A stretch of 64,000 nucleotides of DNA, from assembly GCF_002531575.1 (NCBI RefSeq), contig NZ_NWTI01000023.1, positions 53,965 through 117,964 on the forward strand. Reading direction: 5' to 3'. A program made the translations under genes and the position numbers. Shown here piece after piece: positions 8,073 to 15,861 of this stretch (positions within the stretch are counted from its first letter, which is position 1; each line of letters begins with the position of its first letter). This DNA comes from Bradyrhizobium sp. Y36. GTDB lineage: Bacteria > Pseudomonadota > Alphaproteobacteria > Rhizobiales > Xanthobacteraceae. A model generated the notes under the pieces. The model had not been told where the DNA came from, searched no databases, and saw only the letters and a list, made by a program, of their open reading frames with translations.

Positions 8073-9238
8073 GCCTTGAGCCGATGCCGCGCCGACCAGA
8101 TCAGCGCAGCACCGGCGGCGGCCATCGCCGCCATGACGTAGTACACGCCCTCTCCGTAGCGCGCATAGATCGCGCCTGACGCGATCGATGTTGTTGCGCC
8201 GAGCAGCCCGTTGCAGGCGGCGTAATAGCCCTGCCCGCGCGCGATCTGCTGCGCGGGCACACGCTGCACCAGAAGATTCATGGTGCCGAGGATCGTCATG
8301 CCGAAGCTGAAGCCGTGGCCCAGCTGGGCGATCGCGAGCAGCGCGAGCGGCGGCTCGCTGGCGGTGACGATCCAGCGCACGACGGCGCTCAAGCCCCCGA
8401 TCGCCATCAGCGTGGACGGATGCAGCGAGAAGCGCGGCGACATCGCGAACACCACGATCTCGGCGATCACGCCCAGCGTCCAGAGGGCCGCGATGGTCAG
8501 TCCGCTGAGGCCATGGAGCTGCCAGTTGATGGCCGAGAAGGTGTAGAACGCGATGTGGCTGCTCTGGATCAGTGCCGCCGACGCGATCACGGCCCAGAAG
8601 CCGGCATCGCGCAGCAGCGCCTTGCCGGCATGCCGCTCCGGCGCCCTTCGCCCGAGATCGTCAAGCGGCCGAAGCAGCAGGCTGGCGAAAACGGCAACGA
8701 CGGCCCAGCCCACGATGACCCAGATCAGGTCGCGCGGCGCGATGCTGTCGACGAGATAGCCGCAAGCGAGCGATCCGGCCGCGAAGGCCGCCGAGCCCCA
8801 CAGCCGCAAGGGTCCATAGTCGAGCCCGTAACGGGCGACGCCGCGCAGCGCATAGGCATCGGTCAGCGGCATCGTCGGCGTCCACATCATGCAGGTCAGC
8901 GCGTAGACCAGGAACAGCGCCAGCGGCTGCTGCTGCAGGCCAAGGACCGAGAATCCGATCGCCGTCGCCAGCACCGACACCATGATGCCGCCGCGAATGG
9001 CCTGTCGCTTTTCGGCAAAGGCCGTGACTTGCGGCAGCGTGGTGAAGCGCGTGATCGCCGGCAGCGCGTTGATGAGGCCGATCCAGGCCGCGTCGATGCC
9101 GATCGCCTTCAGCCACACTGGAAAGAACGGCATATGCGTGCCCAGAACCGCGAAGAAGGCCGAGTAGAACAGGGCCAGGTTCACGGCGAATCGCCGCTTC
9201 TTCGCTGCCGCGATGAGGATTTGTGATTCGGACTGCAT
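8042..9238 (-). CDS. MFS transporter, HcaT/LacY-like family
   Basis: A 398-residue protein with about 12 hydrophobic segments. Its N-terminus reads FYSAFFAVLGTHMPFFPVWLK and later segments include MWTPTMPLTDAYAL and GPLRLWGSAAF. These are hallmarks of the MFS_1-like group that includes 3-phenylpropionate transporter HcaT. The substrate cannot be read from sequence. The start at 9238 (MQSESQ) was chosen because the longer frame to 9838 runs through the divergent gene. The last 31 nt overlap the convergent epimerase gene. Confidence 0.8.
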   Translation of the reverse strand: MQSESQILIAAAKKRRFAVNLALFYSAFFAVLGTHMPFFPVWLKAIGIDAAWIGLINALPAITRFTTLPQVTAFAEKRQAIRGGIMVSVLATAIGFSVLGLQQQPLALFLVYALTCMMWTPTMPLTDAYALRGVARYGLDYGPLRLWGSAAFAAGSLACGYLVDSIAPRDLIWVIVGWAVVAVFASLLLRPLDDLGRRAPERHAGKALLRDAGFWAVIASAALIQSSHIAFYTFSAINWQLHGLSGLTIAALWTLGVIAEIVVFAMSPRFSLHPSTLMAIGGLSAVVRWIVTASEPPLALLAIAQLGHGFSFGMTILGTMNLLVQRVPAQQIARGQGYYAACNGLLGATTSIASGAIYARYGEGVYYVMAAMAAAGAALIWSARHRLKAQPQSEASGG

Positions 9239-9313
9239 CAAACCAATTGCGATTCGGTCGATATCGTGGTGATCGTTACAACAACGCGTAGTGATTTGCG
9301 CGACGAGATCGCC

Positions 9314-10795
9314 ATGGCCAACGAAGCATTCGCACTTTCGCCCATGTCTGCCCGCGCGGCCGAGCCGAACGAGCAGGATTACGACGCGATCCGCGAAGCC
9401 TTCATGGAGACCGCGCGCGGCCGCTGGTTCCTCGGCGAATACGCCAAGCGCAACCGCAACGCCGACACCCGCATGGTGCTGGACGCGGTCGCGAAGATCG
9501 AAGAAACCCTTGCGGCGCAGCGACAACCCGTCGTCGAGGACCGCCTGCCCGAAGCGCTGGTCGAGATCCGCCGCGCCATCCGCGAAGCCGAGACGATCGC
9601 GCTTGCAGCGTTCGACCCCGGCGCGATCGAGGCGAGCCTTGCGCCAATTCCGCGCGGGGTGCGCATCATCAAGGAGATCTCCTGGCGCTGGCGCGAGATC
9701 GGCGCCGACGGGCGAATCTGCGACCTCATCGATTCGCAGCTTGCCTCGATCGAGGCCGCCTGCGGGCAGGCCCAGGCCCACGACCCCCGCGTCGAGCTCA
9801 GAATTGCCTTCGATCTGCTGAAGGACCGGGTCGAACAAACCGACGGCGGCGCAACGCCGCAGGCAACGCCTCCAGCTCCGGTGCAGGAGGCGCCCTCATT
9901 CGTCGCCGAGGCTGCGCCCGTCGAGGCCGCGCCCGCGGCGATGGCGAGTGACGCACCCGCGACTGCAGAAGCACCCGTGGCTTTTACGGACACGCCGCAG
10001 GACGTCACAGCAGCTGGCGAGTCGGAAGCCGCCATGGAAGCGGCCGGTGCGGCCGAAGCGTTTGCCGCTGCCGAGCCGGCATTGGACGCCGCAGCGACGC
10101 CGGAGATTGCGGCCGAAAGCCGGATGGCTGTCGAAAGCGAGAGCGCGGTCCAGGAGATCGCGGTCCAGGACATCGCGCCCGATCAGGCCGCGCCAGAGAC
10201 TGTCGCGACCGAAGCGCGTGAAGACGTCTCGTTCGAGCAGCCGGTCACTGAGTCCGTCGCCTTCGCGGAAACCGCTGACGCATTCGCGCTCGACGCGGCC
10301 GCGCAAGCCGAAGACGAGGCCGTGCTCGAGGCCATCGCGCTGGAGATGGCCGCGCCCGATCCGGAGTTCGACGAGATCGTCGCAGCGGCCGAGATGGACG
10401 CAACCGTTCCGGAGCCGATGGTCGCAGAGACCGCAGCGCCCCTCGCCGCCGAACTGCCGGAGCCGGTCGCGTCTCAGCCGGTCGCCGCCCCCGTGGTGGA
10501 AGAGCCCGCCGCCGACGCGCCGATCGCGATGGACTCGCTCGCGCGCCTCACCGACGCCATCGCGGAGGCCGCCGCTGAAGTGATGGAGCAGCCGGCCCCG
10601 CCCATGGCCGCGACGGCCAATTTCGCCGCAGCGTCGGTCACGCCGCTGCCGACGCCCTCGCCCGTCGCCGAAGCCTCGCTCGGCGCCACCATCCTCGCCA
10701 GCGGCATTTTGCAAAAGCCCCGTACGCCGGCGAACGACCCGCTCGCGCCGATCCGCCGCATGACCCAGGCCGAAAAGATCGCGTTCTTCTCGTAA
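9314..10795 (+). CDS. Conserved hypothetical protein with long Ala/Glu/Pro-rich disordered region
   Basis: About 493 residues from the ATG at 9314; a GTG start at 9266 would add 16 residues but lies only 27 nt from the divergent MFS start. Residues 20-180 look folded and helical, with EAFMETARGRWFLGEYAKRN and IIKEISWRWREIGADGR. Residues 190-460 are extremely rich in Ala, Glu and Pro and are surely disordered. The C-terminus is compact again and ends DPLAPIRRMTQAEKIAFFS. No enzymatic motif, signal peptide or membrane segment is seen. I do not recognise the family; a scaffold or adaptor protein is possible. Confidence 0.65.
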   Translation: MANEAFALSPMSARAAEPNEQDYDAIREAFMETARGRWFLGEYAKRNRNADTRMVLDAVAKIEETLAAQRQPVVEDRLPEALVEIRRAIREAETIALAAFDPGAIEASLAPIPRGVRIIKEISWRWREIGADGRICDLIDSQLASIEAACGQAQAHDPRVELRIAFDLLKDRVEQTDGGATPQATPPAPVQEAPSFVAEAAPVEAAPAAMASDAPATAEAPVAFTDTPQDVTAAGESEAAMEAAGAAEAFAAAEPALDAAATPEIAAESRMAVESESAVQEIAVQDIAPDQAAPETVATEAREDVSFEQPVTESVAFAETADAFALDAAAQAEDEAVLEAIALEMAAPDPEFDEIVAAAEMDATVPEPMVAETAAPLAAELPEPVASQPVAAPVVEEPAADAPIAMDSLARLTDAIAEAAAEVMEQPAPPMAATANFAAASVTPLPTPSPVAEASLGATILASGILQKPRTPANDPLAPIRRMTQAEKIAFFS

Positions 10796-10821
10796 GGGGT
10801 GTGCTCCCCTCTTATCAATTC

Positions 10822-10882
10822 CGTCATCCCGAGGCTCGCTCAGCAGCGCGATCCGCCGCAGAGCGCGCACCTCAGGGTGACG
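10822..10882. repeat. Short inverted repeat (CGTCATCCCGAGG type)
   Basis: CGTCATCCCGAGG on the left pairs with CCTCAGGGTGACG on the right across about 35 nt. It belongs to a familiar intergenic repeat type of Bradyrhizobium-like genomes. It lies just after the hypothetical gene ending at 10795 and may act as a transcript end. Confidence 0.55.
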
Positions 10883-10941
10883 GTGATAGGCCGAACGGAT
10901 CGGTGTATGTAGGGACCCACTAGAACCCGCTCACCACAGCC

Positions 10942-11295
10942 ATGTCCCTCAACGAAGACACCCTCACCCTCTGGCGGCCCGTCGGCCCAAAGGAGCTGGA
11001 GCTGATCAGGCAATCCGGCATGCGCGCGTTCCCGCCGCGCCTGCCTGACCAGCCGATCTTCTATCCGGTATTGACCGAGGACTACGCCATCAAGATCGCG
11101 CGCGACTGGAATGTCCCGGCGAGCGGATCGGGCTTCGTGACGCGCTTTGCGGTCAAGCGGAGCCTCATCGAAAAATATGACGTGCAGGAGGCCGGCGGAC
11201 GGGCGCATCTGGAGTATTGGATTCCCGCCGAAGATCTCGATGCGTTCAATGCCGCGATCGTCGGACCGATCGAGGTCGTCCGCAGCTTTCCCTAG
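10942..11295 (+). CDS. Conserved hypothetical protein (often labelled ADP-ribosylation/crystallin J1)
   Basis: A 117-residue soluble protein with the conserved opening TLWRPVGPKELELI, the motif FPPRLPDQPIFYPVL, NEDYAIKIARDW-like TEDYAIKIARDWNV, and VTRFAVKRSLIEKYDVQ. Proteins with exactly these motifs are widespread in proteobacteria and carry the label 'ADP-ribosylation/crystallin J1', which I regard as a weak database name rather than an established function. No signal peptide is present. The gene stands alone, convergent with the small secreted protein gene at 11305. Confidence 0.7.
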   Translation: MSLNEDTLTLWRPVGPKELELIRQSGMRAFPPRLPDQPIFYPVLTEDYAIKIARDWNVPASGSGFVTRFAVKRSLIEKYDVQEAGGRAHLEYWIPAEDLDAFNAAIVGPIEVVRSFP

Positions 11296-11304
11296 CCGTC
11301 CCCA

Positions 11305-11664
11305 TCACCCGCAATTCCACACCGCGCCGATCGGCGTACGCGTCCAGCACGGACCATAGCTGCCGCCGTTGTAGCGGCCGCCGTTGAAGCCGGGTCGGCC
11401 GAAATAGTGCCACTCGCCGTCCCAGCGGTAATATTGCGGAACCGGATCGATGTACCAGTGGCGGCGGTCGTTGCGCGCGAGGCGCCGCATCGCGTCCTTC
11501 TGCTTGTAGAGCGGGATGCTGTTGCTCAGCGGCTGGCGGTAGCCCGGCAGGAAGCCGTAGCCATGCCAGGCCTGCTTGGGACGCTTTTGAGCTGGCGCAG
11601 CGGAGGCAATGGCCGGCAGCAACGACAGGATGATGGCAACAGACAGACACATAGAGCGCGACAT
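11305..11664 (-). CDS. Small secreted hypothetical protein
   Basis: 119 residues from the ATG at 11664. The N-terminus MSRSMCLSVAIILSLLPAIASAA is a clear signal peptide with a cleavage site near ASA-A. The mature part is basic and rich in Tyr, Trp and Gly (RRHWYIDPVPQYYRWDGEWHYFGRPGF) with two Cys near the C-terminus (PCWTR, WNCG) that could form a disulfide. No family is recognised. A longer start at 11700 would add residues before the signal peptide and is less likely. Confidence 0.6.
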   Translation of the reverse strand: MSRSMCLSVAIILSLLPAIASAAPAQKRPKQAWHGYGFLPGYRQPLSNSIPLYKQKDAMRRLARNDRRHWYIDPVPQYYRWDGEWHYFGRPGFNGGRYNGGSYGPCWTRTPIGAVWNCG

Positions 11665-11809
11665 GCAGCGACAATAGACAGTCGGTTCCCGTCGCGCCAT
11701 TCAAATTCGAGTGCGGGACGTTTGGTCGCTTCTGCTTTTCGGCCGCTCTCGATAGACTTGCAACGCGCAGTCTAAGCGCTGCGATCACCGCATGTTCCGG
11801 AGCGAACGA

Positions 11810-12202
11810 ATGTCCGAGACCCCGCGCGTCGGCGCCTTCGCCATCGTTCCCAGCAATGATCTTGCCGCCGCTCAACCGTTCTGGGAACGCCTCGGCTTTG
11901 CGCGCACGGGCGGCGATGCCGGCTATGTCATCATGAGCGGCTGGGGATGCGAGGTGCATCTCACGCAAGCCGGCGACGGCCCGTGGCGCGTGCCCGAGCA
12001 CAATCCCTTCGGCATCTTCATTCGCACGCCCGATGTCGAGGCCATTGCCGCGCGCGTCGACGATCTCATCATCCGGCCCGGCGGCGTGCTGCGTCACCGT
12101 GAATGGGGCATGTATGAGGTCGGCATCAACGGCCCTGACGGCCTCCTCGTCCGGATCGGCTGGCCCTCGGAGCTGATGCGAGCGTCTGGTGTTGGAGCAT
12201 GA
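11810..12202 (+). CDS. VOC (glyoxalase/bleomycin resistance) family protein
   Basis: 130 residues from the ATG at 11810, preceded by GGAG at 8-9 nt. It shows the beta-alpha-beta-beta-beta plan of a VOC protein: AIVPSNDLAAAQPFWERLGF, then YVIMSGWGCEVHLTQ, IFIRTPDVEAIAARV and EWGMYEVGINGPDGLLVRIG. It resembles bleomycin-resistance-type binding proteins (one VOC module pair per monomer). Substrate unknown. Its TGA stop codon lies inside the left arm of the palindromic repeat at 12194-12245. Confidence 0.75.
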   Translation: MSETPRVGAFAIVPSNDLAAAQPFWERLGFARTGGDAGYVIMSGWGCEVHLTQAGDGPWRVPEHNPFGIFIRTPDVEAIAARVDDLIIRPGGVLRHREWGMYEVGINGPDGLLVRIGWPSELMRASGVGA

Positions 12203-12245
12203 TCTTGTCGGAAAACCGCTGCACGCTTTTCCGGACCATGCTCTA
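12194..12245. repeat. Palindromic repeat between convergent genes
   Basis: GGAGCATGATC at the left pairs with CCATGCTCTAG at the right, and the inner arms GTCGGAAAA and TTTTCCGGAC pair as well. This hairpin element is a common dispersed repeat in Bradyrhizobium-like genomes. It overlaps both stop codons of the flanking convergent genes and probably folds in both transcripts, so it may act as a bidirectional terminator or 3'-end stabiliser. Confidence 0.7.
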
Positions 12246-12686
12246 GCTGATCACGCCCTTCCTGATCAGGAAGCAGCCATAGCCTCGGCTGTCGCCGACC
12301 TGCACCACGCCAAACCCCGCTGCCGCCGCGCGATAGAATTCCGGCCGCGAGAGCTTGCCGGGAGCAATGGCGCTGCCATTGGCGCGTTCGATCTCGGCCA
12401 GAACCGCGCGCTGCACGTCGGGCACGCGGTCGGGATCGTCGACCGGCGCCATCACGCGCACCGGATCGGGATCGAAATCGTCGAGCGGATAGACCGACAT
12501 GATGGCGCGGACCGCCGTCTCCATCGTCATGCCCGGCAGCTGGATCAGGCGCTGCGACGATGTCGCGCGGGCGATGTGCGTGGCCGGGTGGTTGGCGTCG
12601 ACGACCACGAGATCGTCGCCGTGGCCCATGGAGGCCAGCAGCCAGAGTAGGTCGGGCGTGAGGATCGGATCTATCGATTTCAGCAT
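12243..12686 (-). CDS. fucU: RbsD/FucU family sugar mutarotase
   Basis: A 147-residue protein of the RbsD/FucU fold: MLKSIDPILTPDLLWLLASMGHGDDLVVVDANHPA is the diagnostic N-terminus with the catalytic His in MGHGD and DANHP. The RL-x-LPG motif (RLIQLPGM) and the C-terminal Tyr region are also present. FucU interconverts anomers of L-fucose and RbsD those of ribose; the length (about 140-150) and sequence favour the FucU side. It is divergent from the caspase-like gene, with CRP-like sites between. Its TAG stop lies in the palindromic repeat. Confidence 0.85.
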   Translation of the reverse strand: MLKSIDPILTPDLLWLLASMGHGDDLVVVDANHPATHIARATSSQRLIQLPGMTMETAVRAIMSVYPLDDFDPDPVRVMAPVDDPDRVPDVQRAVLAEIERANGSAIAPGKLSRPEFYRAAAAGFGVVQVGDSRGYGCFLIRKGVIS

Positions 12687-12732
12687 GTGACGGCGGTTCC
12701 TCTCATCGATCCTTCACCATAGCAGGTTCCAA

Positions 12733-12776
12733 GCGTGATTCAGATCACGCAGAGCCACCATGGTGAGAGGGATCAC
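12733..12776. promoter_or_regulatory. Two tandem CRP/FNR-like palindromes
   Basis: Site 1 at 12733-12750 is an 18-nt dyad with arms GCGTGAT and ATCACGC, i.e. GTGA-N6-TCAC. Site 2 at 12763-12776 is GTGA-GAGGGA-TCAC. The centres are 28 nt apart. Both fit the CRP-type core GTGA-N6-TCAC rather than the FixK/FNR core TTGA-N6-TCAA. They lie in the 165-nt divergent region between fucU and the caspase-like gene and could control either. The binding protein is unknown. Confidence 0.45.
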
Positions 12777-12851
12777 GGAGTTCAAGCTCGAACGCAGCGA
12801 GGCTTCCCCGCAACCAATCTCGCATCGAGATCAGTGCCAAAGGAGCACGCC

Positions 12852-14636
12852 ATGTTCCGCCTAAAGCCTCTGCTGATGACAGCCGGCCTCGTGGGAAGCC
12901 TGTACGGCTTCGCCTGCGGCCCCGTTTCCGCGCAAGTCGCCCCCGTCGAGCCCGCTCCCACCGCGCTTCAGGGCCCGGAGCAGCGAGTGGCGCTGGTGAT
13001 CGGCAATTCGAACTACCAGAACGCGCCGCAGCTCGCCAATCCCGACAACGACGCGCAGTCGATGGCTCAGTTCCTGAACTCCGCCGGCTTCGAGGTGGTT
13101 GCCGCCACCGACCTCACCCAGAACGACATGCTCCGTGTGGTGCAGGATTTCTCCGCCAAGGTTTCGGCCCGCGGTCCGAACACGGTGGCGATGGTCTATT
13201 ACGCCGGCCACGGCGTGCAGCTCGCCGGTGAGAACTATCTCGTTCCCGTCGATGCGAAGGTGTCCAACCCCACCGAGCTCGTCAGCAATTCGGTGCGGCT
13301 CGTCGACGTGATGTCGACGCTCGAGACGATCCCGAGCCGCATGCGGATCGTCATCCTCGATGCCTGCCGCAACAACCCCTTCCCTGATGTCAACGACGCC
13401 GGCCGCGGCCTTGCCATCGTCGATGCGCCGAACGGCTCGATCGTCGGTTACTCGACCGCACCGGGCGCCGAAGCGCTCGACGGCACGGGCGGCCACAGCC
13501 CTTACACGCAGGCCTTCCTGAACACAGCGCGCGAACCCAACGTGCCGATCGAGCAGCTGTTCAAGCGCATCCGCCTGCAGGTGAACCAGTCCACCAGCGG
13601 CGCGCAGATCCCGTGGGAGAGCTCCTCGCTCACCTCAGATTTCACCTTCTTCGGTGACACCGCCGTCGCCGCCAACCGCGCGCCGGTGAATACGCCGGTC
13701 GTGCAGATGGCCTCCAACCTGCCGAGCCGCTCGACCCGCCAGGCCTATGACTACGTCGTGTCCGAGGGACGCCCGGAATATTATCAGGAGTTCATCCAGA
13801 TGTATCCGCACGACCCGCTGTGCGACCACGTCCGCTGGCTGCTGAACAACATCCTGCTGTCGCAGGCCTGGCACAAGGCGGTGCTGGCGAACTCCCCGCT
13901 CGCCTACAAGAACTTCTACAACAGCTACAGCAACACGCCCTATGCGAAGGTCGCGCTGAGCCTCGAAGCCCAGCCGAAGCAGATCCCCCTGATGCAGGCC
14001 ACCAAGTTCCTGGCACCGCAGAACATTGCTCCGACCTTCAAGATCGGCAATCTCGGCCAGCCCAAATACATGCCGCTGCAGCAGGGCAATAATGGCGGCC
14101 AGATCAATGGCAACCTCCCGGGCGTGCAGAAGCTGGGCGATAACAACGGCATCGGCAAGCTCGGCAATGGCGGCCAGATCGTCAACCTGCCCTCGGGCAA
14201 CAACAACCAGCCGAACGGCACGCCGTCGCAGGCCCCGGGCAAGATCGTCACCCTGCCCGCGCCGACCAACACCACCAACAACAATAACGGCATCGGCAAG
14301 ATCGTGACCCTGCCGGCGACGAACAACAAGCCTGATAGCGGCAACGTCAACGGCAAGCCGGGCAAGATCGTGAGCATGCCGGTCAACGTCGGCAAGGGCG
14401 GCACGAATGTCGAGACCAAGCCGGTAGTCCAGACTCAGAACAACCCGATCCGCGTCAACAACGGCGTGAAGATCAACAACAACCCGGTGAACAAGGTGCA
14501 GGTGCAGAACAACAATCGCCCGCAGTTCAACACGACCAACCGCATGGTCAACAGCGGTGGCAGCAACTTCCGCCAGTCGATGAACCAGGCGCCCAGCATG
14601 GGCGGCGGCAACAACCACCGCGGCTTCATGCACTGA
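12852..14636 (+). CDS. Secreted caspase-like (peptidase C14) protein with Asn-rich C-terminal repeats
   Basis: 594 residues from the ATG at 12852, with AAAGGAG upstream. A signal peptide (MFRLKPLLMTAGLVG ... VSAQ) is followed by a caspase p20-like domain (residues 45-245) with RVALVIGNSNY, the catalytic His in YYAGHG (H120) and the catalytic Cys in DACRNNP (C172). Residues 250-400 are a linker domain (YDYVVSEGRPEYYQEFIQMYPHDP) that resembles a TPR/Sel1-like segment. From about 420 the protein is Asn/Gly-rich with recurring GKIVTLP-type motifs. The protein is likely periplasmic or exported. Substrates are unknown; alphaproteobacterial members are orthocaspase-like. Confidence 0.85.
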   Translation: MFRLKPLLMTAGLVGSLYGFACGPVSAQVAPVEPAPTALQGPEQRVALVIGNSNYQNAPQLANPDNDAQSMAQFLNSAGFEVVAATDLTQNDMLRVVQDFSAKVSARGPNTVAMVYYAGHGVQLAGENYLVPVDAKVSNPTELVSNSVRLVDVMSTLETIPSRMRIVILDACRNNPFPDVNDAGRGLAIVDAPNGSIVGYSTAPGAEALDGTGGHSPYTQAFLNTAREPNVPIEQLFKRIRLQVNQSTSGAQIPWESSSLTSDFTFFGDTAVAANRAPVNTPVVQMASNLPSRSTRQAYDYVVSEGRPEYYQEFIQMYPHDPLCDHVRWLLNNILLSQAWHKAVLANSPLAYKNFYNSYSNTPYAKVALSLEAQPKQIPLMQATKFLAPQNIAPTFKIGNLGQPKYMPLQQGNNGGQINGNLPGVQKLGDNNGIGKLGNGGQIVNLPSGNNNQPNGTPSQAPGKIVTLPAPTNTTNNNNGIGKIVTLPATNNKPDSGNVNGKPGKIVSMPVNVGKGGTNVETKPVVQTQNNPIRVNNGVKINNNPVNKVQVQNNNRPQFNTTNRMVNSGGSNFRQSMNQAPSMGGGNNHRGFMH

Positions 14637-14654
14637 TCGCAGCGGGTAAACAAC

Positions 14655-14688
14655 AAAGGGGCAGAGCGGAAACGCTCTGCCCCTTCTT
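14655..14688 (+). terminator. Rho-independent terminator of the caspase-like gene
   Basis: A GGGGCAGAGCG arm, GAAA loop and CGCTCTGCCCC arm form an 11-bp GC-rich stem followed by TTCTT. It lies 19 nt after the stop codon at 14636. Confidence 0.8.
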
Positions 14689-14775
14689 CATGTCGCCCCT
14701 CGAAGATCGTCAGTCCGGGATGCGCCGTGAGGCGCAGGCCCAAAATCCCGTGCAGCAGAAACGGCGGAGAAGTGG

Positions 14776-14807
14776 ATTCCGGGTTCTCGCTTCGCGAGCC
14801 CCGGAAT
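14776..14807. repeat. Hairpin repeat ATTCCGGG ... CCCGGAAT
   Basis: ATTCCGGG-TT-CTCGC and GCGAG-CC-CCGGAAT form an imperfect long hairpin, followed by GACG. The same arms occur in the larger element at 59184-59276, so this is a partial copy of one dispersed repeat family. It sits just past the stop of the dehydratase gene. Confidence 0.6.
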
Positions 14808-14812
14808 GACGG

Positions 14813-15796
14813 CTAGGCCACCAGCTCGGCGAACAGATCCGCATCGACATTGCCGCCGGAGAGCACGATGACGACGTTCTTGCCGGCGACGTCGAGGCGG
14901 CCGGCCAGCAGCGCGGCGAGCCCGACCGCGCCGCCCGGTTCGACCACGAGCTTCAGCTCGCGATAGGCGAAGGCGACGGCGGCGCCGACTTCCTTGTCCG
15001 AGGCCGTGACGCCGCGCGCCAGCAGCTTGCTGTTGATTGCAAACGTCATCTCGCCGGGGATCAGCGCCATCAGCGCATCGCAGATGGTGCGGCCCGCAGG
15101 CCCATGCGGCTCGCGATGGCCCGCGGTCAGCGAAAGACCGTGATCGTCGAACGCCTCGGGCTCGGCCACGACGATCTCGGCGCGCGGATAGCGCGCCTTC
15201 ACGGCAGTCGCGACGCCCGCGATGAGGCCCCCGCCGGACGCGGGCGCGACCACGATGTCGGGGCTAAGGCCAAGGCTCGCCATGTCCTCCGCGATCTCGC
15301 GGCCGGCGGTGCCCTGGCCTGCGATCACGAAGGGATCGTCATAGGGTCTCACCAGCGTCGCACCGCGCTTCTCGGCGATGCCGCGCGAGATCGCCTCGCG
15401 GTCGTCCTTGTCGCGATCGTAGAGCACGACTTCGGCGCCGTAGGATTTGGTGCGCTCGCGCTTGGACAGCGGCGCATCCGCGGGCATCACGATGGTTGCC
15501 TGCATGTCGAGGATCTTTGCCGCCGCGGCCACGCCTTGCGCATGGTTGCCGGAGGAGAACGCGACCACGCCGCCGGCGCGCTTGTCCTGCGGGATCGAGA
15601 ACACCTTGTTGAAGGCACCGCGGAACTTGAAGGAGCCGGTGCGCTGGAGCATCTCCGGCTTCAAAAACACCTTCGCGCCGACGCGCTCGTTGAGCACGGG
15701 AAAGGACAGCAGCGGGGTGCGGATGGCGTAGGGCGCAATCACGCGCGCTGCGGCGTCGATATCGGCAGGGCCGATCGGGAGGAGCTGTTCGGTCAT
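14813..15796 (-). CDS. Serine/threonine dehydratase (threonine ammonia-lyase type)
   Basis: A 327-residue fold-type II PLP enzyme. The PLP lysine lies in TGSFKFRGA (K about 57), the substrate/phosphate-binding motifs are SSGNHAQGVA (about 80) and the Gly loop SGGGLIAG (about 184), and SGGNVD is near the C-terminus. It lacks the ACT regulatory domain of biosynthetic IlvA, so it is a catabolic-type threonine/serine dehydratase or, by family overlap, a serine racemase. Free-standing gene; downstream are repeats. Confidence 0.85.
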   Translation of the reverse strand: MTEQLLPIGPADIDAAARVIAPYAIRTPLLSFPVLNERVGAKVFLKPEMLQRTGSFKFRGAFNKVFSIPQDKRAGGVVAFSSGNHAQGVAAAAKILDMQATIVMPADAPLSKRERTKSYGAEVVLYDRDKDDREAISRGIAEKRGATLVRPYDDPFVIAGQGTAGREIAEDMASLGLSPDIVVAPASGGGLIAGVATAVKARYPRAEIVVAEPEAFDDHGLSLTAGHREPHGPAGRTICDALMALIPGEMTFAINSKLLARGVTASDKEVGAAVAFAYRELKLVVEPGGAVGLAALLAGRLDVAGKNVVIVLSGGNVDADLFAELVA

Positions 15797-15861
15797 GGCG
15801 GAATGTTATCGCGGCCGATGAGGCCCGGGCAAGACATCTCCGCGCGAGGATTTTATCCTCG

